This document shows positions 13,051 to 25,050 of a stretch of 64,000 nt of DNA, piece by piece. The notes under the pieces are model-generated. The model did not search any database and had not been told where the DNA came from. It was given only the letters and a program-made list of their open reading frames with translations. Source of the stretch: Delphinus delphis (lineage: Eukaryota; Chordata; Mammalia; Artiodactyla; Delphinidae); the NCBI RefSeq assembly GCF_949987515.2, contig NC_082687.1, forward strand, positions 21,808,148-21,872,147, written 5' to 3'. The position numbers were made by a program, and so were the translations under genes. Every line of letters starts with the position of its first letter. Position 1 is the stretch's first letter.

Positions 13051-13386
13051 GTTTTTATTTTGTTTGGCTGCGTTGGGTCATCGTTGCTGCGCACGGGCTT
13101 TTCTCTAGTTGCGCGAGCAGGGGCTACTCTTCGTTCTGGTGCACGGGCTTCTCACTGCAGTGGCTTCTCTTGTTGCGGAGCATGGGCTCTAGGTGCGCGG
13201 GCTTCAGTAGTTGTGGCACACGGGCTTTGGTAGTTGTGGCTCGCAGGCTCTAGCGCACAGGCTCAGTAGTTGTGGTGCACGGGCTTAGTTGCTCTGCGAC
13301 ACGTGGGATCTTCTTGGACCAGGGCTCAAACCCATGTCCCCTGCATTGGCAGGCGGATTCTTAACCACTGAGCCATCAGGGAAGCC
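13051..13386 (-). mobile_element. tRNA-derived SINE, long form
   Basis: Flanked by a 15-bp direct repeat CTAAGTGTGGTTTTT (13036-13050 and 13387-13401). The plus strand reads ttttgtttggctgcgttggg, repeated 'gcacgggctt' modules, and ends ccatcagggaagccc, which is the SINE head in reverse. It is therefore in the same sense as the minus-strand gene, and opposite to the two SINEs just beyond it. Confidence 0.9.
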
Positions 13387-13583
13387 CTAAGTGTGGTTTT
13401 TAAAACAAGGCAAAACAAAGCAACTCCTACTTGCACTTAAAATTCAGTCATTTAGATAGTCTCAGCCACGCAAGAGTGCCAAATCCCAAAAGCTGTTATA
13501 TGTTACATGTCAAGTAACTGTGCCTCCCCAAGGTAGACAGTCTGCTATATGTCATAGCTCTCTGTCAAAAATGGATCCCCCGG

Positions 13584-13789
13584 GGCTTCCCTGGTGGCGC
13601 AGTGGTTGAGAGTCCGCCTGCCGATGCAGGGGACGCGGGTTCGTGCCCCGGTCCAGGAAGATCCCACGTGCCGCGGAGCGCCTGGGCCCGTGAGCCATGG
13701 CCGCTGAGCCTGCGCGTCCAGAGCCTGTGCTCTGCAACGGGAGAGGCCACAACAGTGAGAGGCCCGCAAAAAACAAACAAACAAAAAGC
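13584..13789 (+). mobile_element. CHR-type SINE
   Basis: It begins ggcttccctggtggcgcagt, contains gtgagccatggccgctgag, and ends with an A-rich tail. The duplication ATCCCCCGG lies at 13575-13583 and 13790-13798. Open frames crossing it are shadows of the SINE. Confidence 0.93.
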
Positions 13790-14429
13790 ATCCCCCGGCA
13801 AAATGCTCATTAGTGGTCCTAAGACCAGAAGGAGGCTTGGGCATCATCTTGTTAATCTCATTCACTTACAGATGGAGAAGCCGAGGCCAGCACGCACGCT
13901 GCTCGTCTATGCCTTCTGACTCCTGGTTTGGCACTGCCTTCGTGTCTCCCTGCCTGGAGACCCTGGATTTCATCACTGCAAGTGTTGGACTCCTAGAGAG
14001 AGGTGACATTTGTGAAGGTGGTGATCCTTTTCCTTGCTTTGCTGCCTACTTAGAAAGTGTCAAATAGGAAATTGTTCAAGGTGGTGAAAAAAGAGCAGCC
14101 AGGAGTCTCCCTCGACACGTACACCGTGTTCCAGCAGGCAGCAAGCTCTTACAGCAGAACGAAACTCTGTTTTTGCATGAGTATGCATGTAGCGAGAAGA
14201 AGGGCCTCGTCACATACATAAATAACTCAGTGAGAGAAGCTTTCTCTCCCAGGTAACCCACACAGCAGCATGGCCTTTCGCGGATGTCGAGGTGGTCCAG
14301 AGAAGCTATTCACACTGCCTTAGTCATCCCTGCCCCTGGAGAGTCTCAATGTATTACAAAACTGCCCACTGAAAAAAATAGCACACCTCTGTCAAAAAAA
14401 GAATAAAAACAGTTTAAAAACACCGGTGG

Positions 14430-14640
14430 GGGGGCTTCCCTGGTGGCGCAGTGGTTGAGAGTCCGCCTGCCGATGCAGGGGACACGGGTTCGTGCCCCGG
14501 TCCGGGAAGATCCCACATGCCGCGGAGCGGCTGGGCCCGTGAGCCATGGCCGCTGAGCCTGAGCGTCCGGAGCCTGTGCTCCGCAGCGGGAGAGGCCACA
14601 ACAGTGAGAGGCCGGCGTACCGCAAACAAACAAAAAAAAA
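14430..14640 (+). mobile_element. CHR-type SINE
   Basis: Same structure as the SINE about 640 bp to the left, with the duplication AAAAACACCGGTGG on both sides (14416-14429 and 14636-14649, the latter overlapping the A tail). It is near consensus, hence fairly young. Confidence 0.93.
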
Positions 14641-15946
14641 CACCGGTGGATTTTTAGAATTCACTTTGATACCTCGTTTCCTTTCCCTCTTTGTTTCTCT
14701 CAGTCAGGAGAAACTTGACATCAACAATTCCCATGCTGTACTTTTTAGATCAAATGGTTTATCAAATCACACCTCCCTCCTCACTTGGTATCTAGACGCA
14801 GTCAGGGGAGCCCTGGGAAGCAATTTCTTAAGGATTTACCTAAATCCTCCCTCGAGGTCTGGCGAGGTTGAACAGAAGCATATTGGAATTAAGGTAAGAC
14901 CTAGATGCTACTGCAGCCCTCACTGTGTTGGATCCAAAGATGACTGGATCTTTTCTAAAGCTTCCATCTCCTGCAGAACGCATTTGTGGAGGTAACAAAA
15001 GACTGCTGTAGCCTTGGGGAAACAGACATTTTGCTTTCGGGAAGAGTATATGGTATCTGGTTTGAAAACTAGGCTTGCAGTCCCAGTGACGGACAAGCCC
15101 TACAGCCACAGAGAATGGCGCTAATGCCCTAGTGGGAACTTGTGAGTTCAGAATTTCAGCCAAAGACTGTTAAGAATCAGATGGATTGAAATGCCTCCCT
15201 AGAGCTTCCTTCTCAAGTCACGTGGGTCCTCAACAGAGCCTGGCAAGTGGAAGCCAGCATGTGGAGCTAAAAAAAATGAGCAGTGGCCTCAGCAGATTCA
15301 GAGCTTGGTGTTGGGGTCTCTGGCAGCTGGCATTTCCAAGATCCACTTAAAAGAATTCAGATTCTAAACGAAAGCTGGCCTTAGACTGTTTCAAGGTGCT
15401 GAGGCACTTCCTAAAGCCATGCACACTTCATGCTGAGAGGTCAAGGCCATTAATCTCAGAGATGGAATACAAACTGGTCATAGCAGGAACTGAGGCTTCC
15501 AAACAGAACTCTGTACAAAAGCTGGAGTGAATCAAAGGAAAAACAAAAGAGTGAACTTAAACTACACATAGTCCTTAAAAAGAAAGCGCCAAAGAAATCA
15601 ACAACATTCCCCAAATAGGAAAACAAGAAACTGAAATGAAACTAAGAAGCCCTAAGAGTGTCTTTTCAGTCTGTTTGAGGAACTTCGGAAGTGTGTGCCT
15701 ACAAGGACATGGGAGAGAAAATCAGCTTTCAACGTCAAAGGGGCCGAGGCCATGAGCTGTTGTAGAGACGGAGAAACTGCATCCTGATGAACGTGACTTT
15801 GGGTATTGCTTTTCGGTACCATTCTTGTGTGGAGCCCCCTGGAGTTGCCAAGGTGGTCTGGAGGTGCATGTGCCTGGTCCAGTCTTGGGGCACTCCTCCC
15901 TTCCTTCCCCTTGGTCCTATCATCCCTTTTTTCTATATTCGCCATT

Positions 15947-16065
15947 TCAAGATTTCACCTCTTCGCAGTCTTGGTCGGTGGAAAGTTCTACGTCAGACAG
16001 TCCAACCTCCATTGCCATGATCAGCGAGATATCAGAATCACTGCTTATAGCTGGTTCCTGCTCAC
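15947..16065 (-). CDS. Terminal coding exon of an unrecognised gene
   Basis: On the minus strand a pyrimidine-rich tract (tctgtttccccccaccag) gives the acceptor. The coding part is GT completing a Ser codon, then 38 codons and TGA at 15947-15949. The peptide starts EQEPAISSDSDISL and ends MEVGLSDVELSTDQDCEEVK-S. It is strongly acidic with many Ser/Asp, and has no membrane segment or known domain, as often seen in C-terminal tails of nuclear or regulatory proteins. The entry phase (two bases completing a codon) is exactly what the exon at 58400-58610 leaves behind (one base, A), so AGT (Ser) forms at the junction. The conserved look is judged from splice site, phase and composition. I could not name the family. 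A different intervening exon whose length is a multiple of three, or skipping, cannot be excluded. Confidence 0.75.
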
Positions 16066-16633
16066 CTGGTGGGGGGAAACAGAGTTCACAGTGAACACCG
16101 AGCTATGTCTTCAGATGCTGATTATTTCAATACAATTGCCTTTAATAACATTTCATTGAAGCCCAAGAGAAGGTGTTAGGCTACTTCGTAAAAAAAAGAA
16201 AAAAAGTCTAGTTAGAGACTTTTCTCACACTACATCCCCAAATAAACTCTAAATGGGTCAAGAAGTTAAATGTAAACAAAAGAAACTAATGAAGCCAGAG
16301 GAAAATATATCTTATAAGTATATATCTAAGTAGGAAGAAAATGTATCTAACATCTCTAAGTAAGGCAAGAAGTGCTACATGGAAAAGCAATTGAGCAATT
16401 CACAGATGAAAAGATTGATAAATGTATATAAAATGCTAAAAATATTTAAAACATGAAACATAAGATCAAAGGTATATGTCACACTGGGAATATCTGCAAA
16501 AATTTCACAGAGGATTGTATTCATTTTTTTGTTTTTTTGAACTTTATTATTTTTTTTTATACAGCAGGTTCTTATTAGTTATCCATTTTATACATATTAG
16601 TGTATATATGTCAATCCCAATCTCCCAATTCAT

Positions 16634-19600
16634 CACACCACCATTCCCCCCGCCCCCCGCGCCACTTTCCCCCCTTGGTGTCCGTACGTTTGTTCTCTAC
16701 ATCTGTGTCTCAGTTTCTGCCCTGCAAACCAGTTCATCTGTACCATTTTTCTAGCTCCACATATATGCGTTAATATACGATATTTGTTTCTCTCTTTGTG
16801 ACTTACTTCACTCTGCATGGTAGTCTCTAGATCCGTCCATGTCTCTACAAATGACCCAATTCCGTTCCTTTTTATGGCTGAGTAATATTACACTGTATAT
16901 ACGTACCACATCTTCTTTATCCATTCGTCTGTCGATGGGAATTTAGGTTGCTTCCATGACCTGGCTATTGTAAATAGTGCTGCAAGGAACACTGGGGTGC
17001 ATATGTCTTTTTGAATTATGGTTTTCTCTGGGTATATGACCAGTAGTGGGATTGCTGGGTCATATGATAATTCTATTTTTAGTTTTTTAAGGAACCTCCA
17101 TACTGTTCTACATAGTGGCTGTATCAATTTACATTCCCACCAACAGTGCAAGAGGTTCCCTTTTCTCCACGCCCTCTCCAGCATTTGTTGTTTGTAGATT
17201 TTCAGATGATGCCCATTCTAACTGGTATGAAGTGATACCTTACTGTAGTTTTGATTTGCATTTCTCTAATAATTAGTGATGTTGAGCAGCTTTTCCTGTG
17301 CTTCTTGGCCATCTGTATGTCTTCTTTGCAGAAATGTCTGTTTAGGTCTTCTGCCCATTCTTGGATTGGGTTGTTTGTTTTTTTAATATTGAGCTGCATG
17401 AGCTGTTTATATATTTTGGAGGTTAATCCTTTGTCCGATGATTCATTTGCAAATACTTTCTCCCATTTTGAGGGTTGTCTTTTTGTCTTGTTTATGGTTT
17501 CCTTGCTGTGCAAAAGCTTTTAAGTTTCATTAGGTCCCATTTGTTTATTTTTATTTCCATTACTCCAGGAGGTGGATGAAAAAAGATCTTGCTGTGATTT
17601 ATGTCAAAGAGTGTTCTTCCTAAGTTTTCCTCTAAGAGTTTTATAGTGTCCGGTCTTACATTTAGGTCTCTAATCCATTTTGAGTTTACTTTTGTGTATG
17701 GTGTTAGGGAGTGTTCTAGTTTCATTCTTTTACATGTAGCTGTCCAGTTTCCCCAGTACCACTTATTGAAGAGACTGTCTTTTCTCCATTGTATATCCTT
17801 GCCTCCTTTGTCATAGATGAGTTGACCATAGGTGTGTGGGTTTACCTCTGGGTTTTCTATCTTGTTCCATTGATCTATATTTTTCTGTTTTTGTGCCAGT
17901 ACCATATTGTCTTGATTACTGTAGCTTTGTAATATAGTCTGAAGTCAGGGAGTCTGATTCCTCCAGCTCCGTTTTCTTCCCTCAGGACTGCTTTGGCTAT
18001 TCGGGGTCTTTTGTGTCACCATACAAACTTTAAGATTTTTTGTTCTAGTTCCGTAAAAAATGCCATTGGTAATTTGATAGGGATTGCATTGAATCTGTAG
18101 ATTGATTTGGGTAGTGTAGTCATTTTCACAATATTGATTCTTCCAATCCAAGAACATGGTATATCTCTCCATATGTTGATATCATCTTTAATTTCTTTCA
18201 TCAGTGTCTTATAGTTTTCTGCATACAGGTCTTTTGTCTCCCTCAGTAGGTTTATTCCTAGGTATTTTATTCTTTTTGTTGCAGTGGTAAATGGGAGTGT
18301 CTCCTTAATTTCTCTTTCAGATTTTTCATCATTAGTGTATAGGAATGCAAGAGATTTCTGTGCATTAATTTTGTATCCTGCAACTTTACCAAATTCATTG
18401 ATTAGCTCTAGTAGTTTTCTGGTGGCATCTTTATGATTCTTTATGTATAGTATCATGTCATCTGCAAACAGTGACAGCTTTACTTCTTCTTTTCCAATTT
18501 GTATTCCTTTTATTTCTTTTTCTTCTCTGATTGCCCTGGCTAGGACTTCCAAAACTATGTTGAATAATAGTGGTGAGAGTGGACATCTTTGTCTTGTTCC
18601 TGATCTTAGAGGAAATGCTTTCAGTTTTTCACCATTGAGGATGATGTTGGCTGTGGGTTTGTCATATATGGCCATTATTATGCTGAGGTAGGCTCCCTCT
18701 GTGCCCACTTTCTGGAGAGGTTTTATCATAAATGGGTGTTGAATTTTGTCAAAAGCTTTTTCTGCATCTATTGAGATGATCATATGGTTTTTCTTCTTCA
18801 ATTTGTTAATTTGGTGTATCACATTGACTGATTTGCATATATTGAAGAATCCTTGCATCGCTGGGATAAATCCCACTTGATCATGGTGTATGATCGTTTT
18901 AATGTGTTGCTGGATTCTGTTTGCTACTATTTTGTTGAGGATTTTTGCATCTATATTCATCAGTGATATTGGTCTGTAATTTTGTTTTTTTGTAGTATCT
19001 TTGTCTGGTTTTGGTATCAGGGTGACGGTAGCCTCATAGAATGAGTTTGGGAGTGTTCCTTCCTCTGCAGTTTTTTGGAAGAGTTTGAGAAAGATGGGAG
19101 TTAGCTCTTCTCTAAATGTTTGATAGAATTCACCTGTGAAGCCATCTGGTCCTGGACTTTTGTTTGCTGGAAGATTTTTAATCACAGTTTCAATTTCATC
19201 ACTTGTGACTGGTCTGTTCCTATTTTCTATTTCTTCCTGGTTCAGTCTTGGAAGGTTATACCTTTCAAAGAGTTTGTCCATTTCTTCCAGGTTGTCCATT
19301 TTATTGGCATAGAGTTGCTTGTAGTAGTCTCTTAGGATGCTTTGTATTTCTGCGGAGTCTGTTGTAACTTCTCCTTTTTCATTTCTAATTTTAATGATTT
19401 GAATCCTCTTCCTCTTTTTCTTGATGAGTCTGGCTAATGGTTTATCAATTTTGTTTATCTTCTCAAAGAACCAGCTTTTATTTTTATTGATCTTTGCTAT
19501 TGTTTTCTTTTTTTCTATTTCATTTATTTCTGCTCTGATCTTTATGATTTCTTTCCTTCTACTAACTTTGGGTTTTGTTTTTGCTCTTCTTTCTCTAGTT

Positions 19601-20560
19601 CTTTTAGGTGTAAGGTTAGATTGTTTATTTGAGATGTTTGTTGTTTCTTGAGGTAGGACTGTATTGCTATAAACTTCCCTCTTAGAACTGCTCTTGCTGC
19701 ATCCCATAGGTTTTGGATTGTCATGTTTTCATTGTCATTTGTCTCTAGGTATTTTTTAATTTCCTCTTTGATTTCTTCAGTGATCTCTTGGTTATTTAGT
19801 AATGTGTTGCTTAGCCTCCATGTGTTTGTGTTTTTTATGTTTTTTACCCTGTAATTGATTTCTAATCTCATAGCATTGTGGTCAGAAAAGATGCTTGATA
19901 TGATTTCAATTTTTTAAGATTTACTGAGGCTTGATTTGTGACCCAAGATGTGATCTATCCTGGAGAATGTTCCATGAGAACTTGAGAAGAAAGTGTAATC
20001 TGCTGTTTTTGGATGGAATGTCCTATAAATATCAATTAAATGTCTCTGCTCTATTGTGTCATTTAAAGCTTGTGTTTCCTTCTTAATTTTCTGTTTGGAT
20101 GATCTGTTCATTGGTGTAAGTGAGGTGTTAAAGTCCCCCACTATTATTGTGTTACTGTCGATTTCCTATTTTATACCTGTTAGCAGTTGACTTATGTATT
20201 GAGGTGCTCCTATGTTGGGTGCATATATATTTATAATCATTATATCTTCTTCTTGGATTGATCCCTTGATCATATGTAGTGTCCTTCCTTGTCTCTTGTA
20301 ACATTCTTTATTTTAAAGTCAATTTTATCTGAAATGAGTATTGCTACTTCAGTTTTCTTTTGATTTCCATTTGCATGGAATATCTTTTTCCATCCCCTCA
20401 CTTTCAGTCTGTATGTGTCCCTAGGTCTGAAGTGGGTCTCTTGTAGACAGCATATATATGGGTCTTGTTTTTGTATCCATTCAGCAAGCATGTGTCTTTT
20501 GGTTGGAGCATTTAATCCATTCACGTTTAAGGTAATTATTGATATGTATGTTCCTATGAC
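16634..20560 (-). pseudogene. L1 ORF2 (endonuclease-reverse transcriptase), broken
   Basis: In order on the minus strand: an endonuclease start at MVIGTYISIITLNVNGLNAP (about 20560) with LQETHFRPRD; then a segment with MGDFNTSLTP; then a 563-codon open stretch (19707-18016) spanning the reverse transcriptase with [28 protein letters not shown] and the catalytic FADD box at about 18457-18468; then C-terminal pieces at 17905-17492, 17513-17202 and 17184-16888 ending with the usual WIKKMWYVYT region. In an intact L1 this is one protein of about 1,275 residues that nicks target DNA and copies the L1 RNA. Here several frameshifts and stops separate the pieces, including one in the endonuclease near 20300-20140 and several after 18016. 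The long open RT stretch shows that decay is moderate. Confidence 0.93.
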
Positions 20561-20639
20561 CATTTTCTTAACTGTTTTGGGTTTGTAGGTCTTTTCTTCT
20601 CTTGTGTTTCCCACTTAGAGAAGTTCCTTTAGCATTTGT

Positions 20640-21525
20640 TGTAGAGCTGGTTTGGTGGTGCTTAGTTCTCTTAGCTTTTGCTTGTCTGTAAAGCTTTTGA
20701 TTTCTCCATCAAATCTGAATGAGATCCTTGCTGGGTAGAGTAATCTTGGTTGTAGTTTCTTCCCTTTCATCACTTTAAATATATCGTGCCACTCCCTTCT
20801 GGCTTGTAGAGTTTCTGTTGAGAAATCAGCTGTTAACCTTATGGGAGTTCCCTTGTATGTTATTTTTCATTTTTCCCTTGCTGCTTTCAATAATTTTTCT
20901 TTGTCTTTAATTTTTGCCAATTTGATTACTATGTGTCTCGGCGTGTTTCTCCTTGGGTTTATCCTGTATGGGACTCTCTGCGCTTCCTGGACTTGGGTGG
21001 CTTTTTCCTTTCCCATGTTAGGTAAGCTTTTCACTATAATCTCTTCAAATATTTTCTTGGGTCCTTTCTCTCTCTCTTCTCCTTCTGGGACCCCTGTAAT
21101 GCAAATGTTGTTGCGTTTAATGTTGTCCCAGACGTCTCTTAGGCTGTCTTCATTTCTTTTCATTCTTTTTTCTTTATTCTGTTCTGCAGCAGTGAATTCC
21201 ACCATTCTGTCTTCCAGGTCACTTATCCATCCTTCTGCCTCAGTTATTCTGCTATTGATTCCTTCTAGTATATTTTTCATTTCAGTTATTCTATTGCTCA
21301 TCTGTTTGTTTGTTCTTTAATTCTTCTAGGTCTTCGTTAAAACATTTCTTGCATCTTCTCGATCTTTGCCTCCATTCTTTTTCTGAGGTCCTGGATCATC
21401 TTCACTATCATTATTCTGAATTCTTTTTCTGGAAGGTTGCCTATCTCCACTTCATTTAGTTGTTTTTCTGGGGTTTTATCTTGTTCCTTCATCTGGTACA
21501 TATACATAGCCCTCTGCCTTTTCAT
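20640..21525 (-). pseudogene. L1 ORF1 (RNA-binding protein), broken
   Basis: Two open pieces, 21525-21337 (starting MKRQRAMYMYQMKEQ) and 21301-20867 (with the coiled-coil-like ITEAEGWISDLEDRMVE and the RRM-like NNICITGVPEGEE), lie in the right order upstream of ORF2. ORF1p normally forms trimers through its coiled coil and packages L1 RNA. A frame break near 21301-21337 and another near 20867 split the gene, whose usual length is about 300-340 residues. Confidence 0.9.
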
Positions 21526-22423
21526 CTTGTCTGTCTTTCTGTGAATGTGGTTTTTGTTCCACAGGCTGCAGGATTGTAGTTCTTGTTGCTTCTGCTGTCT
21601 GCCCTCTGGTGGATGAGGCTATCTAAGAGGCTTGTACAAGTTTCTTGATGGGAGGGACTGGTGGTGGGTAAAGCTGACTGTTGCTCTGGTAGGCAGAGCT
21701 CAGTAAAACTTTAATCTGCTTGTTTGCTGATGGGTGGGGCTGAGTTCCCTCCTTGTTGGTTGTTTGGCCTGAGGCGACCCCACACTGGAGCCTGCCTGGG
21801 CTCTTTGGTGGGGCTAATGGCGGACTCTGGGAGGGCTCATGACAAGGAGTACTTCCCAGAACTTCTGTGGCCAGTGTCCTGTCCTCACGGTGAGACACAG
21901 CCACCCCCTGCCTCTGCAGGAGACCCTCTAACACTAGCAGGTAGGTCTGGTTCAGTCTCCTATGGGGTCACTGCTCCTTCCCCTGGGTCCTGATGCGCAC
22001 ACTACTTTGTGTGTGCCCTCCAAGAGTGGAGTCTCTGTTTCTCCAGTCCTGTCAAAGTCCTGTAGTCAAATCCCGCTAACCTTCAAAGTCTGATTCTCTA
22101 GGGATTCCTTCTCCCGTTGCTGGACTCCCAGGTTGGGAAGCCTGACGTGGGGCTCAGGACCTTCACTCCAGTGGGTGGACTTCTGTGGTATAAGTGTTCT
22201 CCAGTTTGTGAGTCACCACCCAGCAGTTATGGGATTTGATTTTATTGTGATTGCACCCCTCCTACCGTCTCATTGTGGCTTCTCTTTTGTCTTTGGATGT
22301 GGGGTATCTTTTTTGGTGAGTTCCAGTGTCTTCCTGTCGATGATTGTTCAGCAGTTAGTTGTGATTCCAGTGCTCTTGCAAGAGTGAGTGAGAGCACGTC
22401 CTCTTACTCCGCCATCTTGAACC
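21526..22423 (-). promoter_or_regulatory. L1 5' UTR
   Basis: GC-richer, open-frame-poor sequence between ORF1 and the GGTTCAAGATGGCGGAG start, in the position of the internal L1 promoter. It contains ccctctggtggatgagg near 21602, a partial CTCF-like match. Activity is unknown. Confidence 0.75.
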
Positions 22424-22989
22424 AATCTTTGAGGACTGTATTCTTAACAGAGAGCTTTTAAATAAATAAGAAAAACTAAGATTCCAACAGAAAAATTGGT
22501 AAAGGTTACTGTTATACAGTTCACAAAAAAGGTAATATAAATGGACAATAAATATCAGGTAAAAAGAAGCTATTCTTATTTTTTATGAAATCTTCACTCT
22601 TTAAAAAAGAGTGTATTACAGTTAAAGGTACATTGAGGTAGGTATTTTGATCAACTGCACTCACAACTGTGAAATTTTCACTCAGTAATTTCATTTCCAG
22701 AATGCATTATAGAGAAATTATCAGAGATGCAAAACTATTCATTTAAGCATTATTTATAGCAGCAAAACATTGCAAGAAGCCCAACAATAAATAATATCTC
22801 AGTAAACTATATTTCTTCTAAAGGACAATCTTCTGGTTATAATCACTAAAGTGAGGTTTCCAGAGAGTTTGTAGTGCAGTGAAATTGACAGAGAAAGTTA
22901 AGTAGAAGAAAACCAAAAATGTTAATAAGAGTTGTCTCAAGTTTTAGTGTTTATAATTATTTTCTTTTCTTTAAAAAAATTTAGTTTTA

Positions 22990-23480
22990 CTCCTAACCAT
23001 TCTTTAATGAACAGATATCATTCATTCACTCAAGACATAATTATTGAGTCCCTCCTTTGTGCTAAGGCTTATGCTAACTGTAGGGATATAGGTGAGAGCG
23101 AGGCAGTTCCAGACCTCAAGGAGCTTACTGTCCAGTAGACAGGCAGACCATTTACTTGTCAATTACCACCCGACAGGACAAGCACTTTGCTGGAAGATGT
23201 ACCGGTTTTATAGGAGCAGGTAATGGGGCTACAAAACCATTTAGTGAATCAAAGAAAGCTTCCCACAGGCTGCGATATCTAAACTGAGTCCTATAGGATA
23301 ACTTGTATTTTAGCCAGATGAATGAGAAAGATGAATCTTTTAAGCACTAGCAATGGCATGCACAGATGGCTGTAGGTGATAGGGAGCCTTGTGCAGACGG
23401 ACATCAGACTGTATTTAAATATGACTGGGATGCAGAGGCAAGCTAGGGAGGCTGGGGAGCTCAGCTGCCTGTAAGGCAGC
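22990..23480 (+). mobile_element. L2 LINE 3' fragment
   Basis: The phrases attcattcactcaagacata, gtccctcctttgtgctaagg, cagacctcaaggagcttactgtccag and acttgtattttagccagatgaatgagaaag follow the 3' half of L2, strongly diverged. It is an old mammalian repeat. Confidence 0.6.
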
Positions 23481-23999
23481 TTTAAAACCAGAAGATCTTG
23501 TATGTTCCATTACCCTGCAGAAGAAGTACGCAATTAAAAGACCAACAAAACATTTAAGTGCTAAAGAATGCGGATGGTTATAATACACTTTTGCTCTCAT
23601 AATCATTGATATAATTTATTTCATGTTGAAGTGCAGTTAAGAAAAATATATGAGTTTCATGATGGGTAGTGAATTCTTCAGATGTTTAAAAGGAGGCAAA
23701 CAGAGAACTAACAAAGAGTTATGGTCTTAGAATCAGTTTTAGAGAAATGAGGTATTCCACAGGGATATACCTAAAGACTGAGATCTAAAATGTTTCCCAG
23801 ACCCAAAAGTGCATGAGGTTCGTAGAAGTGTAGACAGATCAATGGGTAGAATAAAACTTTGGAAGCAGATCTTGGAAGATAGAAGTACAGTATTTAGTCT
23901 TTGAAAATGGTGACATTCAACAAAAATTCAATAAAACTAGTCATTTAGAAAAAGGTGAAACTGGATTCCTGCCTCATACTGTATACATTCTAGGCTGGC

Positions 24000-24068
24000 T
24001 AAATATCTATATCTCTATCTGTATCCACATCCATATCTCTATCTGTATCTATACCTGTATGTATAGCA
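24000..24068. repeat. Imperfect (TATCTC/TATCTG)n satellite
   Basis: Repeated units tatctatatctctatctgtatccacatcc run for about 70 bp with substitutions: a decayed microsatellite. Confidence 0.8.
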
Positions 24069-24639
24069 CATCTTTATTTTGTGTGTGTGGTACTTCCGTC
24101 CCATTTATCCTCCTCTCCAGAGCCATCTGGTACCTTCCATCCCTGACCTTTGGGGAATTCTTTGATGCAGACTAGGATGGCCCTCCCCTTCCTGCTTCGC
24201 ACTTGTTTTCTCTGCAGGGCTGTGGCTTGCTGTTGTGTAGGCTGCACTCAGCACCACCTGGAGGAAGCTTTCACTCTGGAGGCTGAGTGAGCAGTGGGCA
24301 CTGAATTTCAGCTGGATACAACCTGCATAGCCAGGGAAATGACCTCGCTCTGATTTTTAGGTCCACTAGGTCAATGACCCCTTATTTTTTTCCCAGTTGC
24401 CCAAATTTTGCCTTTGTCTCTTTTTACATTTTCCCTGTCCATGTTGGTCTATGCCTTACAAACATCCCTTTGCTATAGTTTTTGTGGGGTTTTAGGAGTG
24501 GCTGGAAGTAATTTCATGTGTTCAATCCACTCTTTTTATTCAGTGCTCTCTGTAAGCATCACTTTTACAATGAGAAAATTATATACTGAAAATTATATTT
24601 ATGAGATCTGGGATCCTATCTTACTTTAGGAGATGGTAT

Positions 24640-24845
24640 TCTAGTCTCGGCTATAAGTAACTACACATGTTACTTGGTATAAGTCACTTTCTCCTTTAGG
24701 ACTAGAGTTTAAATGTCTATAAAATGAGAGTTTGTTCTAGATATCTTAGAGTCCTTTCCAGTTGTTACAGTTTATTCATGTATATGCTGATGCCAATCTA
24801 GCACAGGTCCTCATACATGGCAGGTGCTCAATAAATAATTATTTA
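24640..24845 (+). mobile_element. MIR SINE
   Basis: Weak 5' part, then acatgttacttggtataagtcactt, taaatgtctataaaatgagag and, at the end, atggcaggtgctcaataaata, in MIR order. Confidence 0.65.
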
Positions 24846-25050
24846 ATAGAATTACCGGTGAGAAAGAGTTGTGTTTCTTTTGTCATAACCCTTCAACATG
24901 TTGCTTTCTATTAAAATTTTTCTTCCTTAATCAAAAAGAAGGTTTGCTAGTGTATATTTAGTACAAGTATGTACTAAATGGGAGAAATCACTACTTTGAG
25001 GTGTAAAGAAACCTGAAATATTCTTATTCCTGGAGATAAAAAATGAGGGC

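Larger units (their letters stand above)
6760..15946 (-). other. Inferred long 3' UTR of the minus-strand gene
   Basis: Starting just after the TGA of the last exon (15947-15949) there are about 9.2 kb with no splice requirement, ending at the AATAAA/GT-rich site near 6760. Between 6760 and 12040 no L1, L2 or SINE is visible, whereas the flanks are full of them, as expected if the sequence is under constraint. Further minus-strand AATAAA hexamers at 8157-8162, 8954-8959 and 10842-10847 could give shorter isoforms. Three SINEs at 13.05-14.64 kb and an hAT element at 12.05-12.36 kb interrupt it. The extent is an inference: transcription cannot be read from sequence. Confidence 0.45.
16523..22430 (-). 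mobile_element. Near full-length L1, antisense to the window
   Basis: The T-rich tail and 3' UTR begin at about 16523-16560. The 5' end, read on the minus strand, is GGTTCAAGATGGCGGAGTAA at about 22423. The element is about 5.9 kb with a 5' UTR (about 21530-22423), ORF1 (about 20640-21525), ORF2 (about 16634-20560) and 3' UTR. It lies in the same direction as the host gene. Both ORFs are broken, so it should not move on its own. The one mismatch in its target-site duplication and its many stops indicate an old but not ancient insertion. Confidence 0.95.
16510..22443. repeat. Target-site duplication flanking the L1
   Basis: GAGGATTGTATTC at 16510-16522 and GAGGACTGTATTC at 22431-22443 differ at one base in 13. 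They mark the two sides of one L1 insertion. Confidence 0.9.

Noticed and set aside
13584..13660. tRNA-like heads of the SINEs as possible tRNA genes
   Set aside because: The head is a diverged tRNA relic within a SINE, fused to a unique body and A tail. No intact cloverleaf is kept.
13545..13919. Open frames crossing the CHR SINEs (also at 14.4, 27.9, 37.3, 45.2, 46.1 and 55.3 kb)
   Set aside because: They recur with the same peptides at every SINE copy, because the SINE is open in several frames. They are not genes.
16523..22430. The L1 as a currently mobile element
   Set aside because: ORF1 and ORF2 both carry frame breaks, and the target duplication has a mismatch. It cannot make intact proteins.
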